Positions 54,375-62,151 of a stretch of 64,000 nucleotides of DNA are shown piece after piece. A model generated the notes under the pieces. It had not been told where the DNA came from, searched no databases, and was given only the letters and a program-made list of their open reading frames with translations. Both the position numbers and the translations under genes were made by a program. Source of the DNA: Afipia sp. (GTDB taxonomy: Bacteria > Pseudomonadota > Alphaproteobacteria > Rhizobiales > Xanthobacteraceae). The stretch lies in the NCBI GenBank assembly GCA_017474385.1, contig JAFVHU010000140.1, forward strand, positions 1-64,000, written 5' to 3'. The number at the start of each line of letters is the position of its first letter. Position 1 is the stretch's first letter.

Positions 54375-54950
54375 TCAGCTTGAGGACGGCCGGGTGAACA
54401 GGCCGCTGAGATCGCTGAGATCGGCCTCCGTTATTGTTCCGTGAGCCGAATTCATCACAGACGACTGCCCGATATAGGCCCAGTAAATAAACTCTGCGCG
54501 GGGGATCGACGCCCTCGCGTCAACGCCGGATTCTTGAAGAAGTTTGGCGATATAGGCGACACGTCTGGCATCGACGGTTGCGACGACTTTAGCGGCATCG
54601 GCATCTGAGGCAGCCCATGAGCGGAAGGCGCGATCGAGGCTACGGTCTTCTTTGAAAGCCAGCTTCATCAAGTAAGTCAGCCGCGCGGGCCCGACGATCG
54701 ACGAACCGATCTCGCGGACTACGCCATCTGTCGCGCGTTCCTGCCAGGTCGCCAGAAGCTGAGCGCGAAAATCGGCAATGCTATTGAAATGCCAGTAGAA
54801 ACTGCCTCTCGAGACTTGCAGGCCTTCGGCCATCGTCCCGGTTTTCAGCGCGGCGGCGCCTTGCCGGGCAAGTGTCCGCAGCCCGTGGGCGATCCATTGC
54901 TCACGGGTGAGACGGTCTTTCGAGACTGAAGATTCGGCAACTTCAACCAT
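54375..54950 (-). CDS. TetR-family regulator of the fad operon
   Basis: 191 residues from ATG 54950. The TetR helix-turn-helix is near 15-60 (TREQWIAHGLRTLARQGAAALKTGTMAEGLQVSRGSFYWHFNSIADF), with the typical RGSFYWHF recognition helix end. The ligand domain follows. It is divergent from the fadE-fadA-fadB operon, and a perfect TetR-like palindrome lies between them, so it probably represses both and is relieved by an acyl-CoA or fatty acid. A longer ORF reaches 55073 but would swallow the operator. Confidence 0.88.
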   Translation of the reverse strand: MVEVAESSVSKDRLTREQWIAHGLRTLARQGAAALKTGTMAEGLQVSRGSFYWHFNSIADFRAQLLATWQERATDGVVREIGSSIVGPARLTYLMKLAFKEDRSLDRAFRSWAASDADAAKVVATVDARRVAYIAKLLQESGVDARASIPRAEFIYWAYIGQSSVMNSAHGTITEADLSDLSGLFTRPSSS

Positions 54951-54989
54951 GCACAAGTGTATTGACACAAAATAATGCCGCACGCTAGG

Positions 54990-55011
54990 CTCCGTACAGA
55001 TGTGTACGGAG
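54990..55011. promoter_or_regulatory. Perfect palindromic TetR-type operator
   Basis: CTCCGTACA (54990-54998), a GATG spacer, then TGTACGGAG (55003-55011): a perfect 9-bp inverted repeat. TTGACA (54962-54967) is placed so that this palindrome would cover the -10 region of a promoter toward fadE. The size and shape fit a dimeric TetR site. Confidence 0.7.
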
Positions 55012-55170
55012 AATGTGGCACTGGAACTGGCGTCGGTAGCTCGCTGATGACGGCGCGTATCGCGCATTTCCATGTCATGGAGAGGTCATCGACGGCAGCC
55101 CATGTGCTGAAGCGACGCATCGTCAACAATTCGCGCAATCCACGTTCAATTGTGAACTGAGAGACATTCC

Positions 55171-56961
55171 ATGACGATCTACAAAGCCCCCGTCGAAGAC
55201 GTGACTTTCCTTCTCAACGACGTCTTTCAAATCGACCGCTACAACAATCTTCCGGGCTTCAGCGACGCGACGGCAGATGTCCGCGCAGCGATTTTTGACG
55301 AGGCTGCCAAGCTCGCCGAGCAGGTGCTTCATCCGCTGAACCATAGCGGCGATCTCGAAGGCTGCACGCGCCACGACGATGGCAGCGTCTCGACGCCCAA
55401 GGGATTCAAGGAAGCCTTCAGGCAATTCGCCGATGGCGGCTGGATCGGTCTGGCGGCTCCGCAGGAATATGGCGGGCAGGGGCTGCCAGCGTCGCTGTCG
55501 GAAACGGTCAGCGAATTCATGTCGTCGGCCAACATGGCCTTCGGCATGTATGGTGGTTTGACCCAGGGTGCGATGGCGGCGCTTCTCGTGCACGGCACGC
55601 CGGAGCAGAAGAAGACCTTTGTGCCGAACATGGTCACCGGCAAATGGACCGGCACCATGAACCTCACCGAACCGCAGTGCGGCACCGACCTCGGTCTGAT
55701 GCGCACCAAGGCGGTCAAGCAGGCCGACGGCACCTACAAGATCACCGGCACCAAGATTTTCATCTCGGGTGGTGAGCAGGATCTCACCGAAAATATCGTT
55801 CACCTTGTTCTCGCCCGCATTGAAGGCGCGCCGGCCGGCATCAAGGGCGTTTCGCTGTTCGTGGTTCCGAAAATGAAGCTCAACGCCGACGGCTCGCTTG
55901 GCGGACCGAACGGCGTGTCGTGCGGCTCGATCGAACACAAGATGGGCATTCACGGCAATTCGACCTGCGTGCTGAATTTCGACAACGCGGTCGGCACCCT
56001 GGTCGGCGCCGAGAACAAGGGCATGGAGGCGATGTTCGTGATGATGAACGAGGCGCGCCTCGGCGTCGGCGTTCAGGGCCTGTCACAGTCCGAAGTCGCC
56101 TACCAGAACGCAGCCGCCTACGCGAAAGACCGCCTGCAGGGCCGCTCCATCAGCGGCGTGAAAGCTCCCGACAAGCCTGCCGATCCGATCATCGTTCACC
56201 CCGACGTGCGGCGCACGCTGATGTCGATCCGCGCGTTCAACGAGGGCGCCCGCGCTCTTGTGGTGTGGACTTCGCTGAAGAGCGACGTTGCGCATCGTTC
56301 CGACGATCCGAAAGAGCGCGAGGCCGCCGACGACCACATGGGCCTGCTGACGCCGGTCATCAAAGGCGTGCTGACCGATCAGGGCTTTGCCAACGCGGTT
56401 GCCGCCCAGCAGATGTTCGGCGGTCACGGCTTCATCGTCGAGACCGGTGTGGAACAGTTCGTGCGCGATGCGCGCATTACGATGCTGTACGAAGGCGCCA
56501 ACGGCATCCAGGCGCTGGATCTGGTCGGCCGCAAGCTCGGCCGCGCCGGCGGACGTGCGATCACCACGTTCTTCAACGAGGTCTCTGCCTTCGCCAAGGA
56601 GAACGCCGCCAATGAAGCGATGAAGCCCTTTATCGGCCCGCTCAGCGCGGCGGTGAAAGATCTTCAGCAGGCGACCATGTGGCTGATGCAGAATGCGATG
56701 GCCAGGCCGGACAACGCAGGTGCGGCGTCCACCGACTACATGCATCTCTTCGGTCTGGTCGCGATCGGCTACATGTGGGCGCGTATGGCGAAAGTTGCGC
56801 AGGACAAGCTGGCGGAATCCGGCGAGCAGCCCTACCTGAAGTCGAAGCTGGTGACGGGCAAGTTCTTCATGGAACGGATGCTGCCCGAAACGGCGCTGCG
56901 TCTCTCGCGCGTCCAGAGCGGCGCAGACTCGATGATGGAACTGTCCGCCGAGGCGTTCTGA
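55171..56961 (+). CDS. fadE: Acyl-CoA dehydrogenase
   Basis: 596-residue FAD enzyme for the first beta-oxidation step, of the long form with an extra C-terminal domain. MNLTEPQCGTDLGLMRTKAV and ITGTKIFISGGEQDLT hold the flavin and substrate regions, and the catalytic Glu is in MLYEGANGIQALDLVGRK. Chain-length range cannot be read. It is the first gene of the fad operon. A perfect hairpin lies in the gap before the thiolase gene. Confidence 0.92.
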   Translation: MTIYKAPVEDVTFLLNDVFQIDRYNNLPGFSDATADVRAAIFDEAAKLAEQVLHPLNHSGDLEGCTRHDDGSVSTPKGFKEAFRQFADGGWIGLAAPQEYGGQGLPASLSETVSEFMSSANMAFGMYGGLTQGAMAALLVHGTPEQKKTFVPNMVTGKWTGTMNLTEPQCGTDLGLMRTKAVKQADGTYKITGTKIFISGGEQDLTENIVHLVLARIEGAPAGIKGVSLFVVPKMKLNADGSLGGPNGVSCGSIEHKMGIHGNSTCVLNFDNAVGTLVGAENKGMEAMFVMMNEARLGVGVQGLSQSEVAYQNAAAYAKDRLQGRSISGVKAPDKPADPIIVHPDVRRTLMSIRAFNEGARALVVWTSLKSDVAHRSDDPKEREAADDHMGLLTPVIKGVLTDQGFANAVAAQQMFGGHGFIVETGVEQFVRDARITMLYEGANGIQALDLVGRKLGRAGGRAITTFFNEVSAFAKENAANEAMKPFIGPLSAAVKDLQQATMWLMQNAMARPDNAGAASTDYMHLFGLVAIGYMWARMAKVAQDKLAESGEQPYLKSKLVTGKFFMERMLPETALRLSRVQSGADSMMELSAEAF

Positions 56962-56974
56962 GCTTCTAAGTTTC

Positions 56975-56999
56975 CCTCGCGCCGGGTTCCGGCGCGAGG
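56975..56999 (+). promoter_or_regulatory. Intercistronic hairpin between fadE and fadA
   Basis: CCTCGCGCCGG (56975-56985), a GTT loop, and CCGGCGCGAGG (56989-56999): a perfect 11-bp stem. No T-run follows, so it is more likely to set mRNA ends or relative expression of fadE and fadA than to stop transcription. Confidence 0.5.
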
Positions 57000-57044
57000 C
57001 TCCTGTGCAAATTCATCAATCACCAGGATTCGAAGGAGGGCGTC

Positions 57045-58253
57045 ATGCCTGAGGCATTTATTTACGATCATGTCCGCACGCCGCGCGGCAAAGGCAAATC
57101 CGACGGCTCTCTGCATGAGGTCACGGCGCTGGCGCTGGCGACCGCGCCGCTGAAGGCGCTCAAGGAGCGCAACAATCTCCAGGAAGATACCGTCGACGAC
57201 GTGATCCTCGGCGTGGTCGATCCGGTCGGCGAGGCCGGCGGCGACATCGCGCGCTTCGCGGCTCTGGGCGCCGGTCTTGGCGAGGCAGTGCCGGGCATCC
57301 AGATCAGCCGCTTTTGTGCCTCCGGTCTCGACGCCGTCAACTTCGCGGCCGCACAGGTCATGTCCGGGCAGCACGAACTGACCATCGGCGGCGGCGCGGA
57401 ATCCATGAGCCGCGTCGGCATTCTTTCGTCGGGCACGGCCTGGCCGGTAGACCCCTCGATGGCGGTGCCGAGTTACTTCATGCCGCAGGGCGTGGCGGCG
57501 GATCTGATCGCCACCAAGTACGGCTTCTCCCGCGATGACGTCGATGCCTACGCGGTGCAGAGCCAGGATCGCGCGGCGAAGGCGTGGAGCGAAGGCCGCT
57601 TCAAGAACTCCGTGGTTCCGGTGAAGGACATCAACGGCATTACGATTCTCGACAAGGACGAACACATGCGTCCGGGCACGACCATGCAGTCGCTGGCGCA
57701 GTTGCAGCCGTCGTTCGCCGCCATGGGCACCATGGGCGGGTTCGATGCCGTCGCCGTGCAGTCGCATCCGGAAATCGAGGGTGTGAACTACGTGCATCAT
57801 GCCGGCAATTCGTCGGGCATCGTCGACGGCGCCGCCGCTGTGCTGCTTGGCAACGCCGAAGCCGGCAAGAAGCGCGGCCTGAAGCCGCGTGCGAAAATCC
57901 GCGCGTTCGCCAATATCGGCTCCGAGCCAGCGATGATGCTGACCGGTCCGGTCGATGTCACCAAGAAGGTGCTGGAGCGTTCCGGCATGAAACTGTCGGA
58001 CATCGATCTGTTCGAGCTCAACGAGGCCTTCGCCTCGGTGGTGCTGCGCTACATCCAGGCCTTCGACATCGACAATGAGAAGATCAACGTCAACGGCGGC
58101 GCGATTGCGATGGGCCATCCGCTCGGCGCGACCGGCGCGATGATCCTCGGCACCGTGCTCGACGAACTCGAGCGCACCAACAAATCCACTGCTCTCGTCA
58201 CGCTGTGCATCGGCGGCGGCATGGGCACCGCGACCATCATCGAGCGCGTTTGA
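57045..58253 (+). CDS. fadA: Acetyl-CoA C-acyltransferase (thiolase)
   Basis: 402-residue thiolase, the last step of beta-oxidation. The nucleophile is Cys91 in [12 protein letters not shown]. His in [15 protein letters not shown] and Cys in [13 protein letters not shown] complete the site, and [13 protein letters not shown] precedes them. A strong GAAGGAGGG ribosome site precedes ATG 57045. It forms the trifunctional set with the multifunctional FadB encoded next, although a 143-base gap with a large palindrome separates the two genes. Confidence 0.94.
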   Translation: MPEAFIYDHVRTPRGKGKSDGSLHEVTALALATAPLKALKERNNLQEDTVDDVILGVVDPVGEAGGDIARFAALGAGLGEAVPGIQISRFCASGLDAVNFAAAQVMSGQHELTIGGGAESMSRVGILSSGTAWPVDPSMAVPSYFMPQGVAADLIATKYGFSRDDVDAYAVQSQDRAAKAWSEGRFKNSVVPVKDINGITILDKDEHMRPGTTMQSLAQLQPSFAAMGTMGGFDAVAVQSHPEIEGVNYVHHAGNSSGIVDGAAAVLLGNAEAGKKRGLKPRAKIRAFANIGSEPAMMLTGPVDVTKKVLERSGMKLSDIDLFELNEAFASVVLRYIQAFDIDNEKINVNGGAIAMGHPLGATGAMILGTVLDELERTNKSTALVTLCIGGGMGTATIIERV

Positions 58254-58265
58254 AACTGAAGTAAG

Positions 58266-58374
58266 CGTCATCCTGAGGTGCGAGGGCGTAGCCCGAGCCT
58301 CGAAGGATGACGGAGAATTTCATCACGCCATCCTTCGAGGGCCTCGCAAACGGCGAGGCCACCTCAGGATGACG
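58266..58374. repeat. Nested palindromic intergenic repeat between fadA and fadB
   Basis: The outer arms CGTCATCCTGAGGTG (58266-58280) and CACCTCAGGATGACG (58360-58374) are perfectly complementary over 15 bp. Inner arms CCTCGAAGGATG (58298-58309) and CATCCTTCGAGG (58329-58340) pair over 12, and GCCTCGC and GCGAGGC (58341-58347, 58353-58359) form a third stem. It looks like the dispersed palindromic element (CATCCTGAGG ... CTCGAAGGATG) frequent between genes of Bradyrhizobium relatives. Confidence 0.8.
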
Positions 58375-58396
58375 ACAGAGAGTTGGGAGCGATCAA

Positions 58397-60610
58397 ATGA
58401 CCTACAAGAACTTCAAGGTTGAGACCGACGCCGACGGCATTGCGCTGGTGACGTGGGACATCCCCGGCAAGTCGATGAACGTGCTGGACGAAACCACCGG
58501 CACCGAACTCGCGGCGATCGTCGATGCAACCACCAAGGATGCGGCGATCAAGGGCGTCGTCATTACCTCCGGCAAGGAAGCCTTCTCCGGCGGTGCGGAC
58601 CTGACCATGCTGGAAGGCATGAACCGCAACCATGCGGAGATGCTCAAGGCCAAGGGCGAGGAAGCCGCGAACAAGTATGTGTTCGACGAAGTCTCCAAGC
58701 TCTCGCAGAACCTGCGCAAGATCGAAACCTCCGGCAAGCCGTGGGTCGCAGCGATCAACGGCCTCGCCTTCGGCGGCGCATTCGAACTGGCGCTGGCGTG
58801 TCACTATCGCGTTGCCTCGGACAACCCGAAGACCCGTCTCGGTTTGCCCGAGGTCAAGGTCGGCCTGTTCCCTGGCGGCGGCGGCACGCAGCGGCTTCCG
58901 CGCATGATCCAGCCGATGGAAGCGATGCAGATGTTGCTCAAGGGCGACGCCATCGATCTGAAGAAGGCCACGGCGCTCGGCATCGTCGGCGCGGTGGTGC
59001 CTGCGGACGATCTCATCAAGGCTGCGAAGGACTGGATCAAGGCCGGCGGCAAGGCCGTTGCGCCTTGGGACGAGAAGGGCTTCAAGCTGCCCGGCGGCGC
59101 GGTCTATTCGAAGGCCGGCATGCAGTTCTTCCCGCCGGCGAACGCGATCCTGCGCCGCGAGACTTACGACAACTATCCGGCCGCGCGCGCGATCATGCAG
59201 TGCGTTTACGAAGGCCTGCAGTTGCCGATCGATGCGGCGCTGCGCGTCGAGTCTCGCTACTTCTCGAAGATTCTTCGCTCGAAGGAAGCGGCGGCGATGA
59301 TCCGCTCGCTGTTCGTGTCGATGCAGGAACTCAACAAGGGCGCACGCCGTCCGCAGAACGTTCCGCCCACCAAAGTGAAGAATCTCGCCGTGATCGGCGC
59401 GGGCTTCATGGGCGCCAGCGTCGGCTTCGTGTCGGCGCAGGCCGGCATTGACGTGGTGCTGATCGACCGCGATCAGGAAAGCGCCGACAAGGGCAAAGGT
59501 CACGCCAAGAGCATGCTTGACGCCCAGATCGCCAAGGGCCGCATGAAGCAGGACAAGGCCGACGCGATCCTCGCCCGCATCACGGCCACGCCGGATTACA
59601 ATGCGATCAAGGACTGCGATCTCGTGATCGAGGCCGTGTTCGAGGACCGCAAGGTCAAGGCGGAAACCTACGCCAAGGCGCAGCCGCTGCTGCGCGATGG
59701 CGCGATCTTTGCGTCCAACACCTCGACGCTGCCGATCAATTCGCTGGCCGAAGAGTGGAAGGACCAGTCGAAGTTCATCGGCATCCACTTCTTCTCGCCG
59801 GTAGAGAAGATGATGCTGGTGGAGATCATCGTCGGCAAGAACACCGGCGATGTGGCGCTGGCTACCGCGCTCGATTACGTGCGGCAGATCAACAAGACGC
59901 CGATCGTCGTCAATGACTCGCGCGGCTTCTTCGCCAATCGTTGCGTGCTGCGTTACATCTCGGAAGGCTATGAGATGTTCAAGGAAGGCGTGCCGCCTGC
60001 GATGATCGAGAATGTCGGCAAGATGGCCGGCATGCCGGTCGGCCCGCTCTCGCTCAACGACGAGGTCGCCATCGACCTGTCGCTGAAGATTCTCAAGGCG
60101 ACCGAGGCCGACATGGGTCCGCAGGCTGTCGATCCGGAGCAGAAGGCGCTTCTGGTCGAGATGGTGGAGAAGCGCGGACGCTTTGGCCGCAAGAACGGCA
60201 AGGGCTTCTACGACTATCCCGAGAAGGGCAAAGGCCAGAAGAAGCTCTGGCCGGAACTGACCTCGCTGCAGTCCAAGCATCTCGATCCGGATACGCTGGA
60301 TGTCGAGGAACTGAAGCAGCGTTTCCTTGTGGTGCAGGCGGTGGAAGCCGCGCGCACGGTCGAGGATCACGTTATCACCGATCCGCGTGAAGCCGACGTC
60401 GGCTCGATCCTCGGGTTCGGCTTCGCGCCGTTCACCGGCGGCACGCTGTCCTACATCGACTTCATGGGCACCAGGAACTTCGTCGAGTTGTGTCACAAGC
60501 TCGAGAAGAAATATGGCTCGCGCTTCACGCCGCCGAAGCTTCTGGTCGACATGGCAGCCAAGGGCGAGACGTTCTATGGGCGCTTCGCGCCGAAGAAGGC
60601 TGCGGCATAA
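58397..60610 (+). CDS. fadB: Multifunctional enoyl-CoA hydratase/3-hydroxyacyl-CoA dehydrogenase
   Basis: 737 residues. The hydratase domain (about 5-200) has SGKEAFSGGADLTML and AAINGLAFGGAFELALACHYR, with oxyanion Gly and a Glu in the expected place. The NAD-binding domain (about 328-505) opens with VIGAGFMGASVGFVSAQAG, and NTSTLPINSLAEE and IHFFSPVEKMMLVEII follow. The C-terminal dehydrogenase domains end with GFGFAPFTGGTLSYIDFMG. It catalyses steps two and three of beta-oxidation. The promoter is shared with fadE and fadA, unless the palindrome upstream changes its level. Confidence 0.94.
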   Translation: MTYKNFKVETDADGIALVTWDIPGKSMNVLDETTGTELAAIVDATTKDAAIKGVVITSGKEAFSGGADLTMLEGMNRNHAEMLKAKGEEAANKYVFDEVSKLSQNLRKIETSGKPWVAAINGLAFGGAFELALACHYRVASDNPKTRLGLPEVKVGLFPGGGGTQRLPRMIQPMEAMQMLLKGDAIDLKKATALGIVGAVVPADDLIKAAKDWIKAGGKAVAPWDEKGFKLPGGAVYSKAGMQFFPPANAILRRETYDNYPAARAIMQCVYEGLQLPIDAALRVESRYFSKILRSKEAAAMIRSLFVSMQELNKGARRPQNVPPTKVKNLAVIGAGFMGASVGFVSAQAGIDVVLIDRDQESADKGKGHAKSMLDAQIAKGRMKQDKADAILARITATPDYNAIKDCDLVIEAVFEDRKVKAETYAKAQPLLRDGAIFASNTSTLPINSLAEEWKDQSKFIGIHFFSPVEKMMLVEIIVGKNTGDVALATALDYVRQINKTPIVVNDSRGFFANRCVLRYISEGYEMFKEGVPPAMIENVGKMAGMPVGPLSLNDEVAIDLSLKILKATEADMGPQAVDPEQKALLVEMVEKRGRFGRKNGKGFYDYPEKGKGQKKLWPELTSLQSKHLDPDTLDVEELKQRFLVVQAVEAARTVEDHVITDPREADVGSILGFGFAPFTGGTLSYIDFMGTRNFVELCHKLEKKYGSRFTPPKLLVDMAAKGETFYGRFAPKKAAA

Positions 60611-60623
60611 GAAAGCTGTCGAT

Positions 60624-60709
60624 GTCATGGCCGGGCTTGTCCCGGCCATCCCGATCGGGAAGCACAGTGCCAAACCAATCGGGATCACCGGGACAAGCCC
60701 GGTGATGAC
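60624..60709. repeat. Palindromic GTCATGGCCGGGCTTG-type repeat after fadB
   Basis: The arm 60624-60655 (GTCATGGCCGGGCTTGTCCC...) pairs almost fully with 60678-60709, differing at four positions in two short blocks. Each arm also folds on itself (ATGGCCGGG with CCCGGCCAT). This kind of element is common between genes in Nitrobacteraceae. It lies at the end of the fad operon, before the intrinsic terminator. Confidence 0.8.
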
Positions 60710-60731
60710 AAGTGTGGTCTAAAAAACAAAA

Positions 60732-60758
60732 GGCGGGATCATCGATCCCGCCTTTTTT
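60732..60758. terminator. Bidirectional intrinsic terminator between fadB and gst
   Basis: GGCGGGATC (60732-60740), loop ATC, GATCCCGCC (60744-60752), then TTTTTT (60753-60758), with an A-run on the left giving a T-run on the other strand. It serves the converging fad operon and the glutathione S-transferase gene. Confidence 0.9.
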
Positions 60759-60781
60759 AGTCTCAACAATGTGATCGCATC

Positions 60782-61396
60782 TTACGACGCCTTCAACAGC
60801 CCTTCGGCGGTGAGCGCTTCCTGCACCTTCGGCCGTGCTGCAACACGCGCTTTGTAGGCCACAAGATTCGGAAGACCCGAAACATCCAGGCCCACGCGAT
60901 CCGCCCAGGCGAGCATCGTGAAGAGATAGGCGTCCGGCACGGTGAAGTGTTGGCCCATCACGTAGTCCCGGCCCTTCAAGGCCTGATCGATGTATTTGAA
61001 CTTGCCCATCAGGCGGTCCTTGAAGAACGCCTTGGTGTCGTCGGACAGAACCGGCTGGAACAGCGGGCTGAAGTTCTTGTGCAACTCGCTGGCGACGAAA
61101 TTCAGCCATTCCTGCAGCTTGTAACGCTCGCTTGAGCCGGCGGCGGGGGCGAGGTTCTTATGCGGCGCCGTGTCGGCGATCATCTGGACGATCACCGCGC
61201 CTTCCGTCAGCAGGTCGCCATTGGCGAGGCCGAGCGCCGGGACCTGACCCTTCGGGTTGACGGCGGTGTAGTCGCTGCCGTCCTCAAGTTTCTTCGCCTT
61301 CAAGTCGACCCTGACCAGGTCGAACGGGAGACCGGCCTCTTTCAGGGCGATATGGGGGGACAGCGAGCAGGCGCCGGGCGAATAATACAGTTTCAT
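60782..61396 (-). CDS. gst: Glutathione S-transferase (GstA type)
   Basis: 204-residue cytoplasmic GST of the beta/GstA class: a thioredoxin-like N domain with SPGACSLSPHIAL (Cys10 and Ser11 region), VNPKGQVPAL and LLTEGAVIVQMI (glutathione contacts), then a helical C domain. It conjugates or reduces toxic electrophiles and peroxides. It is divergent from a MarR regulator across 140 bases with palindromic TGCA-rich sites, and gshA lies just beyond. Confidence 0.92.
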   Translation of the reverse strand: MKLYYSPGACSLSPHIALKEAGLPFDLVRVDLKAKKLEDGSDYTAVNPKGQVPALGLANGDLLTEGAVIVQMIADTAPHKNLAPAAGSSERYKLQEWLNFVASELHKNFSPLFQPVLSDDTKAFFKDRLMGKFKYIDQALKGRDYVMGQHFTVPDAYLFTMLAWADRVGLDVSGLPNLVAYKARVAARPKVQEALTAEGLLKAS

Positions 61397-61458
61397 GGGA
61401 GGTATCCCTTTTTAAAATTTGAACTTTGGGGCATTGGCAAGACCTATGACCGCCCCCT

Positions 61459-61494
61459 AAATGCAGGTATGTCAAGATTGATGCAACTGCATTT
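61459..61494. promoter_or_regulatory. Candidate MarR operator between gst and marR
   Basis: AAATGCAG (61459-61466) and CTGCATTT (61487-61494) form an exact 8-bp inverted repeat. Inside the right part ATGCAACTGCAT (61481-61492) is itself a near-palindrome. This is the only clear palindrome between the two divergent genes, as expected for a MarR dimer site. Confidence 0.5.
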
Positions 61495-61536
61495 ATTGGG
61501 GTAAGATCGGAAAAGCCCCAAGGCACGGACGACACC

Positions 61537-62052
61537 ATGAAGCGCAAACCATCTACCGAGGCGACAGATGTCTGGATCCGCCTGATGCGGGTTCAGGGCA
61601 AGGTGCTCGGCGCGGTCGAGCAGGATCTCAAGAAGGCCGGCTTTCCGCCGCTCGCCTGGTACGACGCGCTGCTCGAATTGTCGCGCGCGCCAAGCGGTGA
61701 GTTGCGCCCGGTTGAACTCGAAAAACAGATGCTGCTGCCGCAGTACTCCACGTCGCGGCTGATCGATCGTCTGGTCGAGGAAGGCCTTGCGGCGCGGCGC
61801 GAATGCAAGATGGACAAGCGCGGCCTGTTCGTCGAGATCACCGACGCGGGACGCGAATTGCAGAAGAAGATGTGGAATTCATACTCCGCAGCGATCGAGC
61901 GGCATATCGGCTCGAAACTCTCCGACGCTGACGCCGTCAAGCTGAGCGGCTTGCTCGATCGCCTCGGATGTTGTGCGGGCGCGCCGCAGGCTGTCACTGT
62001 CTCCAGGGACGCCGTCAAAGAATCTGCCAAAGAAACCACGTCGGCGCGATGA
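61537..62052 (+). CDS. MarR-family transcriptional regulator
   Basis: 171-residue winged-helix regulator: ELRPVELEKQMLLPQYSTSRLIDRLVEEGLAARRECKMDKRGLFVEITDAGRELQ holds the recognition helix and wing, flanked by dimer helices. It is divergent from the gst gene, so probably a repressor of gst and itself, released by electrophiles or antimicrobials. A single Cys in the recognition wing (RRECKMDKRG) and two Cys near the end (LGCCAG) might sense oxidants. Confidence 0.9.
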   Translation: MKRKPSTEATDVWIRLMRVQGKVLGAVEQDLKKAGFPPLAWYDALLELSRAPSGELRPVELEKQMLLPQYSTSRLIDRLVEEGLAARRECKMDKRGLFVEITDAGRELQKKMWNSYSAAIERHIGSKLSDADAVKLSGLLDRLGCCAGAPQAVTVSRDAVKESAKETTSAR

Positions 62053-62151
62053 TCCTTTCTTTACCTCTCGCGGTTACGGATGCCAGCGTCCGTGGCATCC
62101 GCCTGCATCGTGCACTGATTTTCAAACCGAAGCCTCTTACCTGGATGTCCC

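Noticed and set aside
58364-60688. 774-codon open frame antisense to fadB
   Set aside because: It mirrors a clearly recognised enzyme. Long antisense frames are expected in GC-rich DNA, and its translation is Arg/His/Ala-rich with no family motif.
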